Assembly (NCBI GenBank): GCA_001898035.1
Contig: MKRX01000002.1
Location: forward strand, 1-64,000
Direction: 5' to 3'
Origin: Armatimonadetes bacterium 55-13
GTDB lineage: Bacteria > Armatimonadota > Fimbriimonadia > Fimbriimonadales > Fimbriimonadaceae
Length of the DNA stretch: 64,000 nucleotides
The notes under the pieces were generated by a model. That model made no database searches. It had not been told where the DNA came from and saw only the letters and a program-made list of their open reading frames with translations. Numbering within the stretch: the stretch's first letter is position 1; the number at the start of each line of letters is the position of its first letter. Positions 53,097-62,365 of the stretch are shown here, piece after piece. Position numbers and translations under genes: made by a program.

Positions 53097-53639
53097 TTAT
53101 TTGGAAACGACAAATGCGCGCGTGATTCGATCTCCGCGCTGAATTTTTCCGATCACATCCATGCCTTTGGTGACCATTCCTACGACGGCATAACTACGGT
53201 AGAGTCGCAGAGCGTCTTGTTTCAGGACAAAGAGTTGAGAATCGCCGGGAAGTTGGAGTCCTTCGGATGCAATTCCGACCATGCCGCGAACAAAGTCAAC
53301 ATTTGGCGCCTCTTCAAACCTCTCGATGTTCCTGCCCGATCCTCCATCTCCGACTTTGGGATTCAGTTCGAGTTTGCCTTCCGCGTTCTTGATGTCAAGA
53401 GGTTCCATTTTGGATGCAGGAGCGCTCCATTGAGTCACCCAGCTTTCGACTCGGTGAACACGCTGGCGATCATAGAACCCCGATTTGACGAGTTTGAGGA
53501 TGTGCGCCACGGTGTTTGGCGAGGTCTTGGGGTCAGTGGTGATCACAAAAGAACCGCCGCTGGCCATCTCGAAAACGACCTTGGGTCCTGTGGGATGATA
53601 GGCCGATTGGAAAAGGAGAAGACTGGCGACGAGAATCAT
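53097..53639 (-). CDS. Exported cyclophilin-type peptidyl-prolyl isomerase
   Basis: The 180-residue protein has a short signal peptide (MILVASLLLFQSA) and a cyclophilin-like domain: GGSFVITTDPKTSPNTVAHIL, FYDRQRVHRV, QLFVLKQD and YAVVGMVTKGMDVIGKIQ. The HRV keeps the catalytic Arg, but the usual QGGDP and the FHMAN loop are changed, so activity may be weak. It is separated from the ECF unit. Confidence 0.82.
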   Translation of the reverse strand: MILVASLLLFQSAYHPTGPKVVFEMASGGSFVITTDPKTSPNTVAHILKLVKSGFYDRQRVHRVESWVTQWSAPASKMEPLDIKNAEGKLELNPKVGDGGSGRNIERFEEAPNVDFVRGMVGIASEGLQLPGDSQLFVLKQDALRLYRSYAVVGMVTKGMDVIGKIQRGDRITRAFVVSK

Positions 53640-53887
53640 GCCGACACAATAGCATGTTCAGATCAAGCGCGCAAAGTGGGACAAATAATGTGTTTGGCGG
53701 CTAACTCTGACAGGCCACTTTATGTTTTCCCGGCAAACCTAAAGTGATGCTTGAGCATTGTAGATTCGACGAAAAATATTTCAGAAAAGACCTGTAAATC
53801 TTCATTGGAATATGGAAGGGGCAAACCGAGAATCTTCTTGTCGGAAGCGCGATTATGGATGTCGCGCCAACACGGAGGATTCATTCG

Positions 53888-55096
53888 ATGCCGCTGTTTG
53901 CATACACAGCCATAGACCCCTCGGGGCGCACAGTTCGATCCACGATGGATGCGGACAACGAGCAATTGGTTTTAGCGAAACTTCGCGACCAATCGCTGCA
54001 TTGCACCGAGATCAAGCGAACCAACAAAGCCGCCAAGACGGGGGCTACGTTTGGCCGCAAGAAACTCAAACCGAAGAGCGTCGTGGTCTTTTCGCGACAG
54101 TTCGCAACGATGATCGATGCGGGTATTCCCATCCTGCGCTGTCTAGACATTCTGGGCACGCAGATGAAGGATCCGGCGATGCGGGAAGCGGTGGTTGCCG
54201 TGACCCAAGACGTCAAGAGCGGTATGACGTTGAACGAGGCGATGATGAAGCATCCGCACGTGTTCAACAAGCTCTACGTCAACATGATACGAGCCGCCGA
54301 AATCGGTGGCATTTTGGACAAGATTTTGGACCGCTTGGCAGGCTTTTTGGAGTACGAAGCGGAGATCAAAGGAAAGATCAAGGGCGCGATGATGTACCCG
54401 ATCTTGGTCTTGATCTTTTCGCAGTTGATGCTCTTTGTGCTCTTCAGCTTCGTTCTGCCCAAGTTCAAAGAGATTTTCAACGGGATGGATGTGGAGATGC
54501 CTCCCGTTACGGCCGCGCTCTTTAAGATCGGCGACTTTATGCAGGGACACTGGTGGATGATCCTCCTGTTCCTTGGTGGAGTCATCTTCGGAATTAAGAG
54601 CTGGGGCAAGACGCCCAAGGGCCGATATCAGCTTGACTATCTCAAGTTGAAGATTCCGATCGTGGGAGAGTTGTCGCTCAAGATGAGCATCGCTCGCTTC
54701 TCGCGAACGTTCGGTACCCTCATTAATTCGGGTGTTCCGATGCTGCGTAGCCTGGAAATCGTAGGCGAGACGTTGGGCAACGCAGTTCTTACGAATGCAA
54801 TCGAGCAGACTCGAACGAGCATTCGCGAAGGTCAGAAGCTTTCGCAACCCTTCTTTCAATCGGGTTTGTTCCCGAACATGGTCACCACGATGATCGACAT
54901 TGGCGAAGAGTCAGGACGACTCTCGGAGATGCTTGTGAAGATTGGCGACTTTTACGATCAAGAAGTGGAAGCGACGGTTAAAGGATTGACCTCAATGATC
55001 GAGCCGTTGCTGATCATCTTCTTGGGCGTCGTCGTCGGATTCATCGCGATTTCGATCATGACACCGATCTTCAAACTGGTCAACAGCGTGAAGTAA
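53888..55096 (+). CDS. Type II secretion / type IV pilus inner-membrane platform protein (GspF/PilC)
   Basis: The protein of about 402 residues has the GspF/PilC start (MPLFAYTAIDPSGRTVRSTM), two T2SSF domains (about 70-190 and 275-395) and three membrane helices. It drives pilus or pseudopilus assembly. GGAGG lies 10 nt before the ATG. It is 157 bp ahead of the sigma-GGDEF fusion gene on the same strand. Confidence 0.92.
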   Translation: MPLFAYTAIDPSGRTVRSTMDADNEQLVLAKLRDQSLHCTEIKRTNKAAKTGATFGRKKLKPKSVVVFSRQFATMIDAGIPILRCLDILGTQMKDPAMREAVVAVTQDVKSGMTLNEAMMKHPHVFNKLYVNMIRAAEIGGILDKILDRLAGFLEYEAEIKGKIKGAMMYPILVLIFSQLMLFVLFSFVLPKFKEIFNGMDVEMPPVTAALFKIGDFMQGHWWMILLFLGGVIFGIKSWGKTPKGRYQLDYLKLKIPIVGELSLKMSIARFSRTFGTLINSGVPMLRSLEIVGETLGNAVLTNAIEQTRTSIREGQKLSQPFFQSGLFPNMVTTMIDIGEESGRLSEMLVKIGDFYDQEVEATVKGLTSMIEPLLIIFLGVVVGFIAISIMTPIFKLVNSVK

Positions 55097-55253
55097 ACGA
55101 AAATTTGGGTCGGATTGCGGGCCTTGCGTAGATTCAAATTCGCAAAACCTAGCAATCCGACAAGCTGAAATTTGTCTTAGAAAGACCCGAGTTCAAGGAT
55201 GGATAAGGGTAGCCGGAAGGGATGACCGGCATTTGGATATCACGGAGTGAGGA

Positions 55254-56531
55254 ATGTCTGAATCTTTAGGATTGCATCAGGACGCAGAAGGCTTAGTTCT
55301 TCGATATTTGAAGGACCCGAAGCCGGACCTAAAAGACCTGATCATGGTTCAATATGCGAATTTGGTGGAGCGAATCGCCCGCCGGTTCAGCGGTATCGAG
55401 CCTTTTGAGGATCTGGTCCAAGTTGGGTTCATTGGCCTGCTGAATGCCCTGTCTAAATTTGACCCGGATGCGGGCGTACGGTTTAACACTTACGCCACCT
55501 ATCTGGTGGCTGGTGAGATCAAGCACTATCTGCGAGATCGTTCGCAGACGATCCGCCACCCAGCTTGGCTGCAAGAACTGCGGCACAAGGTGAACCGGAC
55601 GTCGGGCGTGCTTCAACAGTCGCTGGGGCGAATGCCTTCGAACCGCGAAGTCGCCGACGAATTGGGTGTGAGCGAAACCGCCGTTCAGGAAGTTTTTCAA
55701 ACCCAGGAAATGCTGCGGGTGGCCTCTTTGGACTCCGCTGCCCAGGGCGAGGACGATGGTTCGACCGAAAGCGAGAAGCTGGACGCTGCGGCATTTTGCC
55801 CCGAGCAACTGAGTGTTGAAGATCGAGTCGTGCTCGAACATGCCATGCGACAGCTGCGGGATTTGGAGCGCGAGGTGTTGCTCCACTTCCACTTTGACGC
55901 GATGAATCAGACCGAGATCGCGAACAAGCTTGGTATTTCGTGCAACTACGTTTCGCACATCCTTCGACAGTCGTTGGCTAAGCTGCGTAAGATCTTGTCG
56001 GCGGAAGAGGAGAAGGATCGGCTGCTGCGACGTCAGGCTGAAGTCATCGATTACGACGTGATCGACGCGACGACAGGCGCTTACACGGAGGGCTACTTCC
56101 GAACTCGACTCGAGGAAGAACTTCATCGAGCTTCCGCGAGCGACATGACGACGTCGGTCGTGGCGGTTAATTTCAAGGGGCTAGACACGATGCGTCAGTT
56201 TTACGGAGAGGCATCGGTTACAGACTTCTTGGCGGATGCTTCCGAGTTTTTGAAGAGCAACGTCCGACGACTGGATGTGGTGGCCCGAATGGGAATGACC
56301 GGATTTGCGGTGATTCTGCCTTCCACCGGTCACAACGCCAATGTGGTTCGACAGCGGTTGATCGATAAGGCTTCGAGCTGGATGATGGGTCGCTTTGCCG
56401 TCAATGGTCCAGTTTCCGTGGAGATAGGTCAAGTTACGGCCCCGACGGACGGACGAAACGGAATCGAACTGATGAAGTCGTTGGTCATGAAGCCCGTAGG
56501 CGAAGGCGAGCGACGCAGACAGGCGGCCTAA
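55254..56531 (+). CDS. Alternative sigma factor fused to a degenerate GGDEF domain with an intact RxxD site
   Basis: The 425-residue protein has an alternative sigma factor (SigB/F/G-like) in its first 250 residues: region 2 about 29-100 (DLVQVGFIGLLNALSKFDP), region 3 about 105-160, and region 4 about 190-250 (EREVLLHFHFDAMNQTEIANKLGISCNYVSHI). Then follows a GGDEF-fold domain about 265-415 (DATTGAYTEGYFRTRLEEEL and FAVILPST). The active-site signature is GMTGF (347-351) instead of GGDEF and the metal Asp in the LDxDxF strand is Asn306, so it should not make c-di-GMP. However, R338-x-x-D341 precedes the signature with the same spacing as the inhibitory c-di-GMP site. Ribosome binding site is GGAGTGAGG. 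Confidence 0.85.
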   Translation: MSESLGLHQDAEGLVLRYLKDPKPDLKDLIMVQYANLVERIARRFSGIEPFEDLVQVGFIGLLNALSKFDPDAGVRFNTYATYLVAGEIKHYLRDRSQTIRHPAWLQELRHKVNRTSGVLQQSLGRMPSNREVADELGVSETAVQEVFQTQEMLRVASLDSAAQGEDDGSTESEKLDAAAFCPEQLSVEDRVVLEHAMRQLRDLEREVLLHFHFDAMNQTEIANKLGISCNYVSHILRQSLAKLRKILSAEEEKDRLLRRQAEVIDYDVIDATTGAYTEGYFRTRLEEELHRASASDMTTSVVAVNFKGLDTMRQFYGEASVTDFLADASEFLKSNVRRLDVVARMGMTGFAVILPSTGHNANVVRQRLIDKASSWMMGRFAVNGPVSVEIGQVTAPTDGRNGIELMKSLVMKPVGEGERRRQAA

Positions 56532-57532
56532 GGTTCTGAAGGTGTCCAGGTGGCCAGAGGCGTCCACCTGGAAGTTTCGTACAACCAGGCGCGTTTAGGC
56601 GCTTTGAAAGGTGACCAGACAACCAAACCGAGGTTGGTCCTCCTCATGGCAACGGAGCTCAGAAGAGTGGTTTCTGCACCGGTATCCACGTTTCGAATGA
56701 TCGTGTCGTCACCATGGTTGATGAGGGCGAAGAGGGGTTGCTGATTGTCCACGAAACGCATGGTCCCCTTTGCTTCGATGAGGTTTCGCCTCGTAAGCGA
56801 AACGAGGTCCACTCTGCCCCCTACGTGGGTGTTGTAGACGGTCTTTTCTACAAATGCACCGAGTCGGTTGGATAACTCCGTATAAGATTCCAGGCCGGTT
56901 CCAATCTCTTTGAATTCAAACTGCTTGCTCCCGATCTCGTAGGTCGCAAGCCCCCAATCGTTCTTTTGTCTCGCCACGATACTCATTTGGTTTCCTAACA
57001 ATATGAGCTTATCGTCGATGGGTTTGTCCGCGAGGCTTAGCCCGGGAAGTCGGGCGAGGAGTGTTGGATGAAAGGTGGGCTTGGCAAGATCTACGGAAAC
57101 AAGGGACTCCATCCACGGCTTTCCCGCTGAGTCCTCCCACCGGAGGAGGAAGTAGACGGTGGTTCCTATTCTTCGAGCGCCAGATAGCGAGGCGGCTTTC
57201 TTTGAGCGCTTCTTGGCTTTGATGAGCCCTGCGGTCTCTCGAATTTCATCGGCGGTGAATATCTTTGGAGTGACGGCGATTTCTTCCAGACGGGTGCTTT
57301 TGGCGGTCTTGCCAATTCGGATGGTGAGTCCGCGATCATCCCAGACGGCGTAAGTTTGGTTCTTACGGAAGCTCACCGAGAGGGCGGGCTTCTCGCGAGG
57401 AAGCTGGATGGGAACATCGGCCTTTTGGGCTCCCAGGCGCACCACGAAGCTGTCCTGGAACAGGCGTAGGTTTGGCGTGTCTACCTTTTTCTGATAAAAT
57501 GACAGACAAAGCAAGAGCATTGGCCCGGTCAT
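56528..57532 (-). CDS. Exported protein of unknown family
   Basis: The 334-residue protein has a short hydrophobic start (MLLLCLSFY) that may be a signal, and an all-beta-looking mature part with repeated strands (GLTIRIGKTA, TVYFLLRWED, RAWLYETSRW), like a beta-propeller or sandwich. No domain is recognised. Its stop interlocks with that of the sigma-GGDEF gene (CTAA). Confidence 0.65.
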   Translation of the reverse strand: MTGPMLLLCLSFYQKKVDTPNLRLFQDSFVVRLGAQKADVPIQLPREKPALSVSFRKNQTYAVWDDRGLTIRIGKTAKSTRLEEIAVTPKIFTADEIRETAGLIKAKKRSKKAASLSGARRIGTTVYFLLRWEDSAGKPWMESLVSVDLAKPTFHPTLLARLPGLSLADKPIDDKLILLGNQMSIVARQKNDWGLATYEIGSKQFEFKEIGTGLESYTELSNRLGAFVEKTVYNTHVGGRVDLVSLTRRNLIEAKGTMRFVDNQQPLFALINHGDDTIIRNVDTGAETTLLSSVAMRRTNLGLVVWSPFKAPKRAWLYETSRWTPLATWTPSEP

Positions 57533-57555
57533 TGTATCGCTTCTCCGAGTGTCTT

Positions 57556-57768
57556 ATGTATTGTCGAGACTGTAACCGTTGGAACTCCGAGGACTCTAAG
57601 TGTTTGGACGGAAAGGTGAATCCTCATAATTGGGAGACGGCTGTATCGGTCGTTCAGGTGCTAGGAATTCGCTCGGTTTGCCCATTTAATGACTTTCGGG
57701 AACGTTTGATCGCCTGTCGAATGGGTCCAGCTGTACGGGCGATGGTGGACGGAAAGACGACAAAGTAG
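57556..57768 (+). CDS. Small cysteine-rich protein
   Basis: From the ATG at 57556 the 70-residue protein has five Cys (3, 6, 16, 42, 54), with MYCRDCNRWN at the start and SVCPFNDFRERLI later. The CxxC could bind zinc or iron-sulfur. It is head-to-head with the gene at 57532 across 23 bp and 4 bp ahead of PaiB, and is probably cotranscribed with PaiB. Confidence 0.65.
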   Translation: MYCRDCNRWNSEDSKCLDGKVNPHNWETAVSVVQVLGIRSVCPFNDFRERLIACRMGPAVRAMVDGKTTK

Positions 57769-57772
57769 AACC

Positions 57773-58369
57773 ATGTACGTCCCCCGGCACTTTCGAGTGA
57801 AAGACCGCGATGAGGCTTTTCGGCTCGTTCGGCAGAACAGCTTCGGATTGCTGGTAACCAGTGGACCGGAGCTTCCGGCCATCACCCACCTGCCGATGCT
57901 CCTCTCCGAGGACCAAGAGTTTCTTTTTGGCCATGTTGCGCTTGCTAATCCTCATTGGGAATCGTTCGGTTGCCTATCGACCGCAGTATTTACGGGCCCT
58001 CACGATTTTGTTTCTACGGCCAACTATGAAATTCACCCGAGCGTGGCGACTTGGAACTACACGGCCGTTCACTTACATGGGCGCACGGAGAAACTGGACG
58101 GTGACGAACTGATCCATTTACTCAGAAGACTGACACTTGCCTACGATCCCGAAATCGAGGAAATGCACCCGGAGGATTTAAAGTCCGAATTTTTGGCGCA
58201 TCACGCTCAAGGAGTAGTCGGGTTCAAGATGAGGATCGAGGGGATGGATGCAAAGTACAAATTGAGTCAAAACAAACAATCTGCCGACCGCCATCGGGTC
58301 ATGGAGGCGGTTACACCCGACTTGGCCGAGATGATGCGAGCTAGTGAAGAGTCTCAACCGGTTCGCTGA
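57773..58369 (+). CDS. FMN-binding regulator PaiB family
   Basis: The 198-residue protein has the PaiB pattern: MYVPRHFRVKD, SFGLLVTSGPELPAITHLPMLL, GHVALANPHWESF, and VVGFKMRIEGMDAKYKLSQNK. PaiB proteins bind FMN and repress sporulation or protease genes in Bacillus. The role here is open. Its end overlaps the VOC gene on the other strand by 29 nt. Confidence 0.92.
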   Translation: MYVPRHFRVKDRDEAFRLVRQNSFGLLVTSGPELPAITHLPMLLSEDQEFLFGHVALANPHWESFGCLSTAVFTGPHDFVSTANYEIHPSVATWNYTAVHLHGRTEKLDGDELIHLLRRLTLAYDPEIEEMHPEDLKSEFLAHHAQGVVGFKMRIEGMDAKYKLSQNKQSADRHRVMEAVTPDLAEMMRASEESQPVR

Positions 58370-58727
58370 GTAGGACGGCGTAGCCATCAGGATCGGCGAC
58401 GAGGAATGTGCGTTCGCCAACGGCCGCCATGTCCAATTCCTGAAGAACCGGGACCTTTTTGCCCTTGAGGGTTTTGGCGACGGTAGGGAGGTCTTTGACG
58501 CGGAATTTGATGACGAGTCCGCGTGAACGTTCCATTCCCGGATCTTGTTCATGCCGAGGCTGTTGCAGCAAGAGGATTTCGGTTTGGCCGGTGGTGAGAT
58601 AGGCCAGATGATGACCATCGACCGACTGACGGCAGCGAACGGGAAGATCCAATAACGATTGATAGAAGGCCAACGAACGGTCGAGGTCCTCCACATCCAA
58701 TATTAAGTTTGAGAAGACGCTTCCCAT
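58341..58727 (-). CDS. VOC family protein (glyoxalase-like)
   Basis: The 128-residue protein has one VOC domain: LDRSLAFYQSLLDLPV, a middle strand and FLVADPDGYAVLLSEPV, with the metal-ligand Glu in the last motif present. It is likely a small dioxygenase/glyoxalase-fold protein or resistance factor; substrate unknown. Confidence 0.86.
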   Translation of the reverse strand: MGSVFSNLILDVEDLDRSLAFYQSLLDLPVRCRQSVDGHHLAYLTTGQTEILLLQQPRHEQDPGMERSRGLVIKFRVKDLPTVAKTLKGKKVPVLQELDMAAVGERTFLVADPDGYAVLLSEPVETLH

Positions 58728-58805
58728 CTTGCCACTCCTTTGGAGCAGATCATTCGCCAGAACTTCTCGCGATTCCTTCTCTCTTCATCGGGCCATAATC
58801 AAACC

Positions 58806-59525
58806 ATGGCTTCGGCTGAACTACGACGTCTCTGGAAGCTTCACCTGATCGACGTCGCTATCTACGAAATTCGTGCCCGCGCTGCCAGTCTCGATCCCGG
58901 CAAGAAGATTCTTGCTGAGATTGAAGCGTTAAAGAAGACTCTGGAGGACAAGGGAGGACGAGCGAAGACCCTGAGCGCTGAACTGCAGGATTTGGAACTG
59001 CAGCAGAAGTCCGCCGACGACAAGATCGCCAAGATCGACAAGGAACTCTACAGTGGCAAAGTAGTCAACCCTCGCGAAGTCGAAAACTACGAAAAAGAGC
59101 TTGAGAGTCTGCGCAAGAACCGTGGCAGTCACGACGAGCGTATTCTGGAACTGTGGGAGTTAGTCCCACCTGCGAAGGCGGAGGCGGAGAAAATCGAGAA
59201 GGCTCTCGAAGCCAAGAGGGCGGAGTTGGCCGAGCACCAGAAGAAAGCGGTAGCCCTCAAAAATCAGCTGGAGTCGAGCTTCAAGCAACGGATGGCAGAG
59301 CGTCCCGCGGCGGCCAAGGAAGTGGACGCAAATCTCCTGGCTAAATATGAGGCGATTCGGAAGAAGCTAGACGGCGTAGGAATGGCCGAGGTGATCAAAC
59401 GGAGCCAGTGTGGGGCGTGTGGAACTTTGTTACCGGAGCGAACCCTGCAAGCTTGTTTGGACGACAAAGTAGTGACATGCGAATCCTGTCATCGAATTCT
59501 TTACTACACCGAAGGTGTTATTTGA
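58806..59525 (+). CDS. CT398-like coiled-coil zinc ribbon protein (C4-type)
   Basis: The protein of about 239 residues has a long coiled coil (about 1-170, LKKTLEDKGGRAKTLSAELQDL and KSLR-type heptads) and a C-terminal C4 zinc ribbon with CGACGTLLPE and CESCHRILYY. CT398-type proteins are linked to secretion or flagellar regulators such as RpoN in Chlamydia. The ATG at 58806 fits the family start. Confidence 0.88.
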   Translation: MASAELRRLWKLHLIDVAIYEIRARAASLDPGKKILAEIEALKKTLEDKGGRAKTLSAELQDLELQQKSADDKIAKIDKELYSGKVVNPREVENYEKELESLRKNRGSHDERILELWELVPPAKAEAEKIEKALEAKRAELAEHQKKAVALKNQLESSFKQRMAERPAAAKEVDANLLAKYEAIRKKLDGVGMAEVIKRSQCGACGTLLPERTLQACLDDKVVTCESCHRILYYTEGVI

Positions 59526-60247
59526 AGTCTCTTTGGGCACTGGCGTTGTCCGGGCTGATGGTTGCAGGGTGCGCAAAGACTCCCGCTAATGGAGTCGGCG
59601 CCAATACACGGATTCACATCACCATGACGGTCGCGGGGCAGATTAAGCCCAATTACGTCTACATTGTGGCGATTCGGTGGGCGAAGTCCAACCCTCCTTT
59701 CGATCAGGAGCGTGGGCCGATTCCGGTTATTGCCTCGCCGTGGGGGAATGGATTTGTCGCGGGAAGGGCCAATGTGTTCATGCGCTGGGATTCTTTCCAA
59801 GCGCAGCCCTATCAGATGTTTCGGTTTACCAACCCGATCCCCGACGACCAAGTTCCTCAGGATGAGCCTTATTTGACCAACTGGGTGCAAGAAGCAGATC
59901 CCATCAACTACGTGGATGTGACCGACGGGGGCAGCACTCTAGATTTTGAGCTTGATTTAAGTCAGATTGCGCCTTCCGGGGAAGTCGCGAGTATGAAGGC
60001 GCTTCAAATCAATTTTCTCACGATGGATCGAGTTCCTACCGGTGGCGATAGTGGAGGCAAGTACTACGACGGTTTAGGCGACACTCGCACGCCAAGTGGA
60101 ATCAACAAATTTCTGACGATTCCTCTCGATCGGAACTATACGTATACGCGTACCGACAATCCAGAGTTTATCGAGGAGCCGACGGGCGACGTTTCGGACC
60201 CCGATCTCGACATCAAGGACTGGTCGGTTAAAGTCACTTTGCCGTAG
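59522..60247 (+). CDS. Lipoprotein of unknown function
   Basis: The 241-residue protein starts at a TTG that overlaps the stop of the zinc-ribbon gene (TTGA). The signal is a lipobox (LSGLMVAGC, Cys at residue 17). The mature protein has many Asp, Pro and Tyr and no recognised domain, and is probably on the cell surface. Confidence 0.75.
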   Translation: MKSLWALALSGLMVAGCAKTPANGVGANTRIHITMTVAGQIKPNYVYIVAIRWAKSNPPFDQERGPIPVIASPWGNGFVAGRANVFMRWDSFQAQPYQMFRFTNPIPDDQVPQDEPYLTNWVQEADPINYVDVTDGGSTLDFELDLSQIAPSGEVASMKALQINFLTMDRVPTGGDSGGKYYDGLGDTRTPSGINKFLTIPLDRNYTYTRTDNPEFIEEPTGDVSDPDLDIKDWSVKVTLP

Positions 60248-60256
60248 GTCGAGACC

Positions 60257-61183
60257 ATGCCTCGCGTCTCCATCCTTCTAACCTGCTACAACCACCTCCC
60301 TTACCTTCAAAGGGCGGTGGACGCGATCTTGGCACAGACGTACACCGACTACGAGATTGTTGCCTTGGACGACGGCTCAAAGGATGGCTCGCGGGAGTGG
60401 CTTAAGGAGCGCGAGGCCGAAGGCATGCTCCGTTGTGTTTTCAATCAAGAGAATCTTGGAACCTATGCCACGCTTAACGTGGGGCTTCAGGAGGCGCGGG
60501 GGGAGTACATTGCCATCCTGAACGACGACGACCTGTGGGCGCCGACCAAGTTGGAGCGGCAGGTCGCGATGCTGGACGAACATCCCAAGATTGGCTTGGT
60601 TCACACCGGAGGCTGGTTCATCGGGGCAAACGACGAGCGATTGGCAGACCCAAAACCGCTCGGTTTCAGCTACCCTTCCACCCCCACCGGAGACGTGTTG
60701 GCCCTGTTGATTTATCACAACCGAATCATCACTAGCTCGGCGCTGGTGCGGAGAACTTGCTTTGAGAGGTGCGGACCGTTCGAGCCAAGTTTTTTTGGTT
60801 CTGGAGACTGGCAAATGTGGCTCCGGGTGGCTCGAGAATTTCATGTTGGGCATGTTCCCGAAGACCTGACCTTCTACCGCGTTCACGATGCCAACGCCAG
60901 TCACCAAAAGGAGAAGATCAACGAAGACGACGCGCGGATTCGCGAGTGGATTTGCACGTGGCAATCTGACTTTGCAGCGAGGACCCAGTCCGAACCGGAT
61001 CTCTATCGGGCGTTCGCTCACAACTTAGCGTGTCTTGGCACGGAGAGGGCATGGGCGGGGAAGCCTGCCGAGGCGCGCCGCGCCTATTCGGCTTCATTGA
61101 AGATGGCGCCTACGCGTTGGAAGACCTACCTCCGATGGGTCGCGACCTTCTTGCCCAAGAGCGTCTTCCGTAAACTGTCTTAG
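60257..61183 (+). CDS. Family 2 glycosyltransferase
   Basis: The 308-residue GT-A enzyme has VSILLTCYNHLPYLQRAVDAIL at the start, DDGSKDGSREW, and the DxD-like ILNDDDLW. It transfers a sugar for cell-surface polysaccharide or glycolipid. It lies 9 bp after the lipoprotein gene. Confidence 0.9.
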   Translation: MPRVSILLTCYNHLPYLQRAVDAILAQTYTDYEIVALDDGSKDGSREWLKEREAEGMLRCVFNQENLGTYATLNVGLQEARGEYIAILNDDDLWAPTKLERQVAMLDEHPKIGLVHTGGWFIGANDERLADPKPLGFSYPSTPTGDVLALLIYHNRIITSSALVRRTCFERCGPFEPSFFGSGDWQMWLRVAREFHVGHVPEDLTFYRVHDANASHQKEKINEDDARIREWICTWQSDFAARTQSEPDLYRAFAHNLACLGTERAWAGKPAEARRAYSASLKMAPTRWKTYLRWVATFLPKSVFRKLS

Positions 61184-61186
61184 AGC

Positions 61187-62347
61187 ATGTCTCGCATCTA
61201 CCTGGATCACGCCGCCACGACCCCGCTCCTACCTGCAGCGTTCGATGCGATGCGCCCATGGTTGTCTCAGGAATACGGAAACCCGTCTAGCTTGCACGCC
61301 GAAGGGCGTCGGGCAAAAGACGCCATCGACGAGGCGCGAGAAGTGGTAAGCAGCGCCTTGGGGAGTCTCTTCGCGGAGGTTTTGTTTACCAGCGGCGGTA
61401 CTGAGGCGGCGAATATGGCGATTTTAGGGGTGTCCCTGAATAACTCCGACCCACGTCGTACCCGAGTGATTTTGGGGGCGGCTGAGCATCATTGCGTTCT
61501 TCATACTCGTGAGACCTTAGAGCGGCTCGGATATCGAGTCGATTTGGCGGGGGTAGATCGGATTGGAAGAGTAGATCTCGATTCGCTGGAAGACTCGCTA
61601 GGTGACGATGTTCTTCTTGTCAGTTCAATGCATGCGAATAACGAACTTGGCACGATTCAACCTGCACGCGAGGTCGCGGATTTGGCCCACCGGTGGGGAG
61701 CGCTTTACCACTGCGATGCCGTTCAGACATTTCTCAATCCCGTGGGTGGGTCGCAATGGAAGGTTGCGGATCTGGACGCAGATGTCTTGACGATCTCCGC
61801 TCATAAGGTGAACGGTCCCAAGGGAACGGGGGCCATATACATTCGCGCTGGAGTCAAGCTGAAGCCTTTGGTATCGGGAGGCGGTCAGGAGCGGGAGATG
61901 CGTGGGGGGACAGAGAACACGGCGGGAATTGTGGGTTTTGCCGAGGCGGTGCGGCTTCGAGCAAAGGACAAAATATCCGGAAAGGCCGAGGCTAGGGATC
62001 GATTTTTGGAATGTCTCGATCTCAACGGGGTCGTGCTATCGGCGCCAGATCGGAGAGAGACACTTGCTGGTCACCTTCACTTACGCTGTCCTGGAATCGA
62101 TGCCGAAACGATGTTGATTCTTCTCGACCGAATGGGGGTGAGCGCGAGCAGCGGGGCGGCGTGTTCTTCGGGATCGATTGAACCGAGCCATGTTCTGATA
62201 GCTTGTGGCTACAGCCCGGAGGAATCGAAGGAAGGGTTGCGATTTACTTTCGGTTGGGATACGCGGCAAGACGAGGCCGAGGAAGCCGCTGGTCGCGTGA
62301 ATGAGGCGAAGTCCCAAATCCTTACGACACGAGCCAAGCAGGGCTAG
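61187..62347 (+). CDS. Cysteine desulfurase
   Basis: This PLP enzyme of 386 residues (NifS/IscS family) removes sulfur from cysteine for Fe-S clusters and thiolation. It has LDHAATTPLLP, FTSGGTEAANMA, the PLP Lys in ISAHKVNGPKG, RGGTENTAGIVG and the catalytic Cys in SSGAACSSGS. It lies 3 bp after the GT2 gene. Scaffold genes are not adjacent. Confidence 0.95.
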   Translation: MSRIYLDHAATTPLLPAAFDAMRPWLSQEYGNPSSLHAEGRRAKDAIDEAREVVSSALGSLFAEVLFTSGGTEAANMAILGVSLNNSDPRRTRVILGAAEHHCVLHTRETLERLGYRVDLAGVDRIGRVDLDSLEDSLGDDVLLVSSMHANNELGTIQPAREVADLAHRWGALYHCDAVQTFLNPVGGSQWKVADLDADVLTISAHKVNGPKGTGAIYIRAGVKLKPLVSGGGQEREMRGGTENTAGIVGFAEAVRLRAKDKISGKAEARDRFLECLDLNGVVLSAPDRRETLAGHLHLRCPGIDAETMLILLDRMGVSASSGAACSSGSIEPSHVLIACGYSPEESKEGLRFTFGWDTRQDEAEEAAGRVNEAKSQILTTRAKQG

Positions 62348-62365
62348 GTATCGTCAAGGCAAGAT

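Noticed and set aside
53812-54525. 237-codon frame overlapping the start of the PilC gene
   Set aside because: It is a frame-shifted shadow of the conserved PilC gene.
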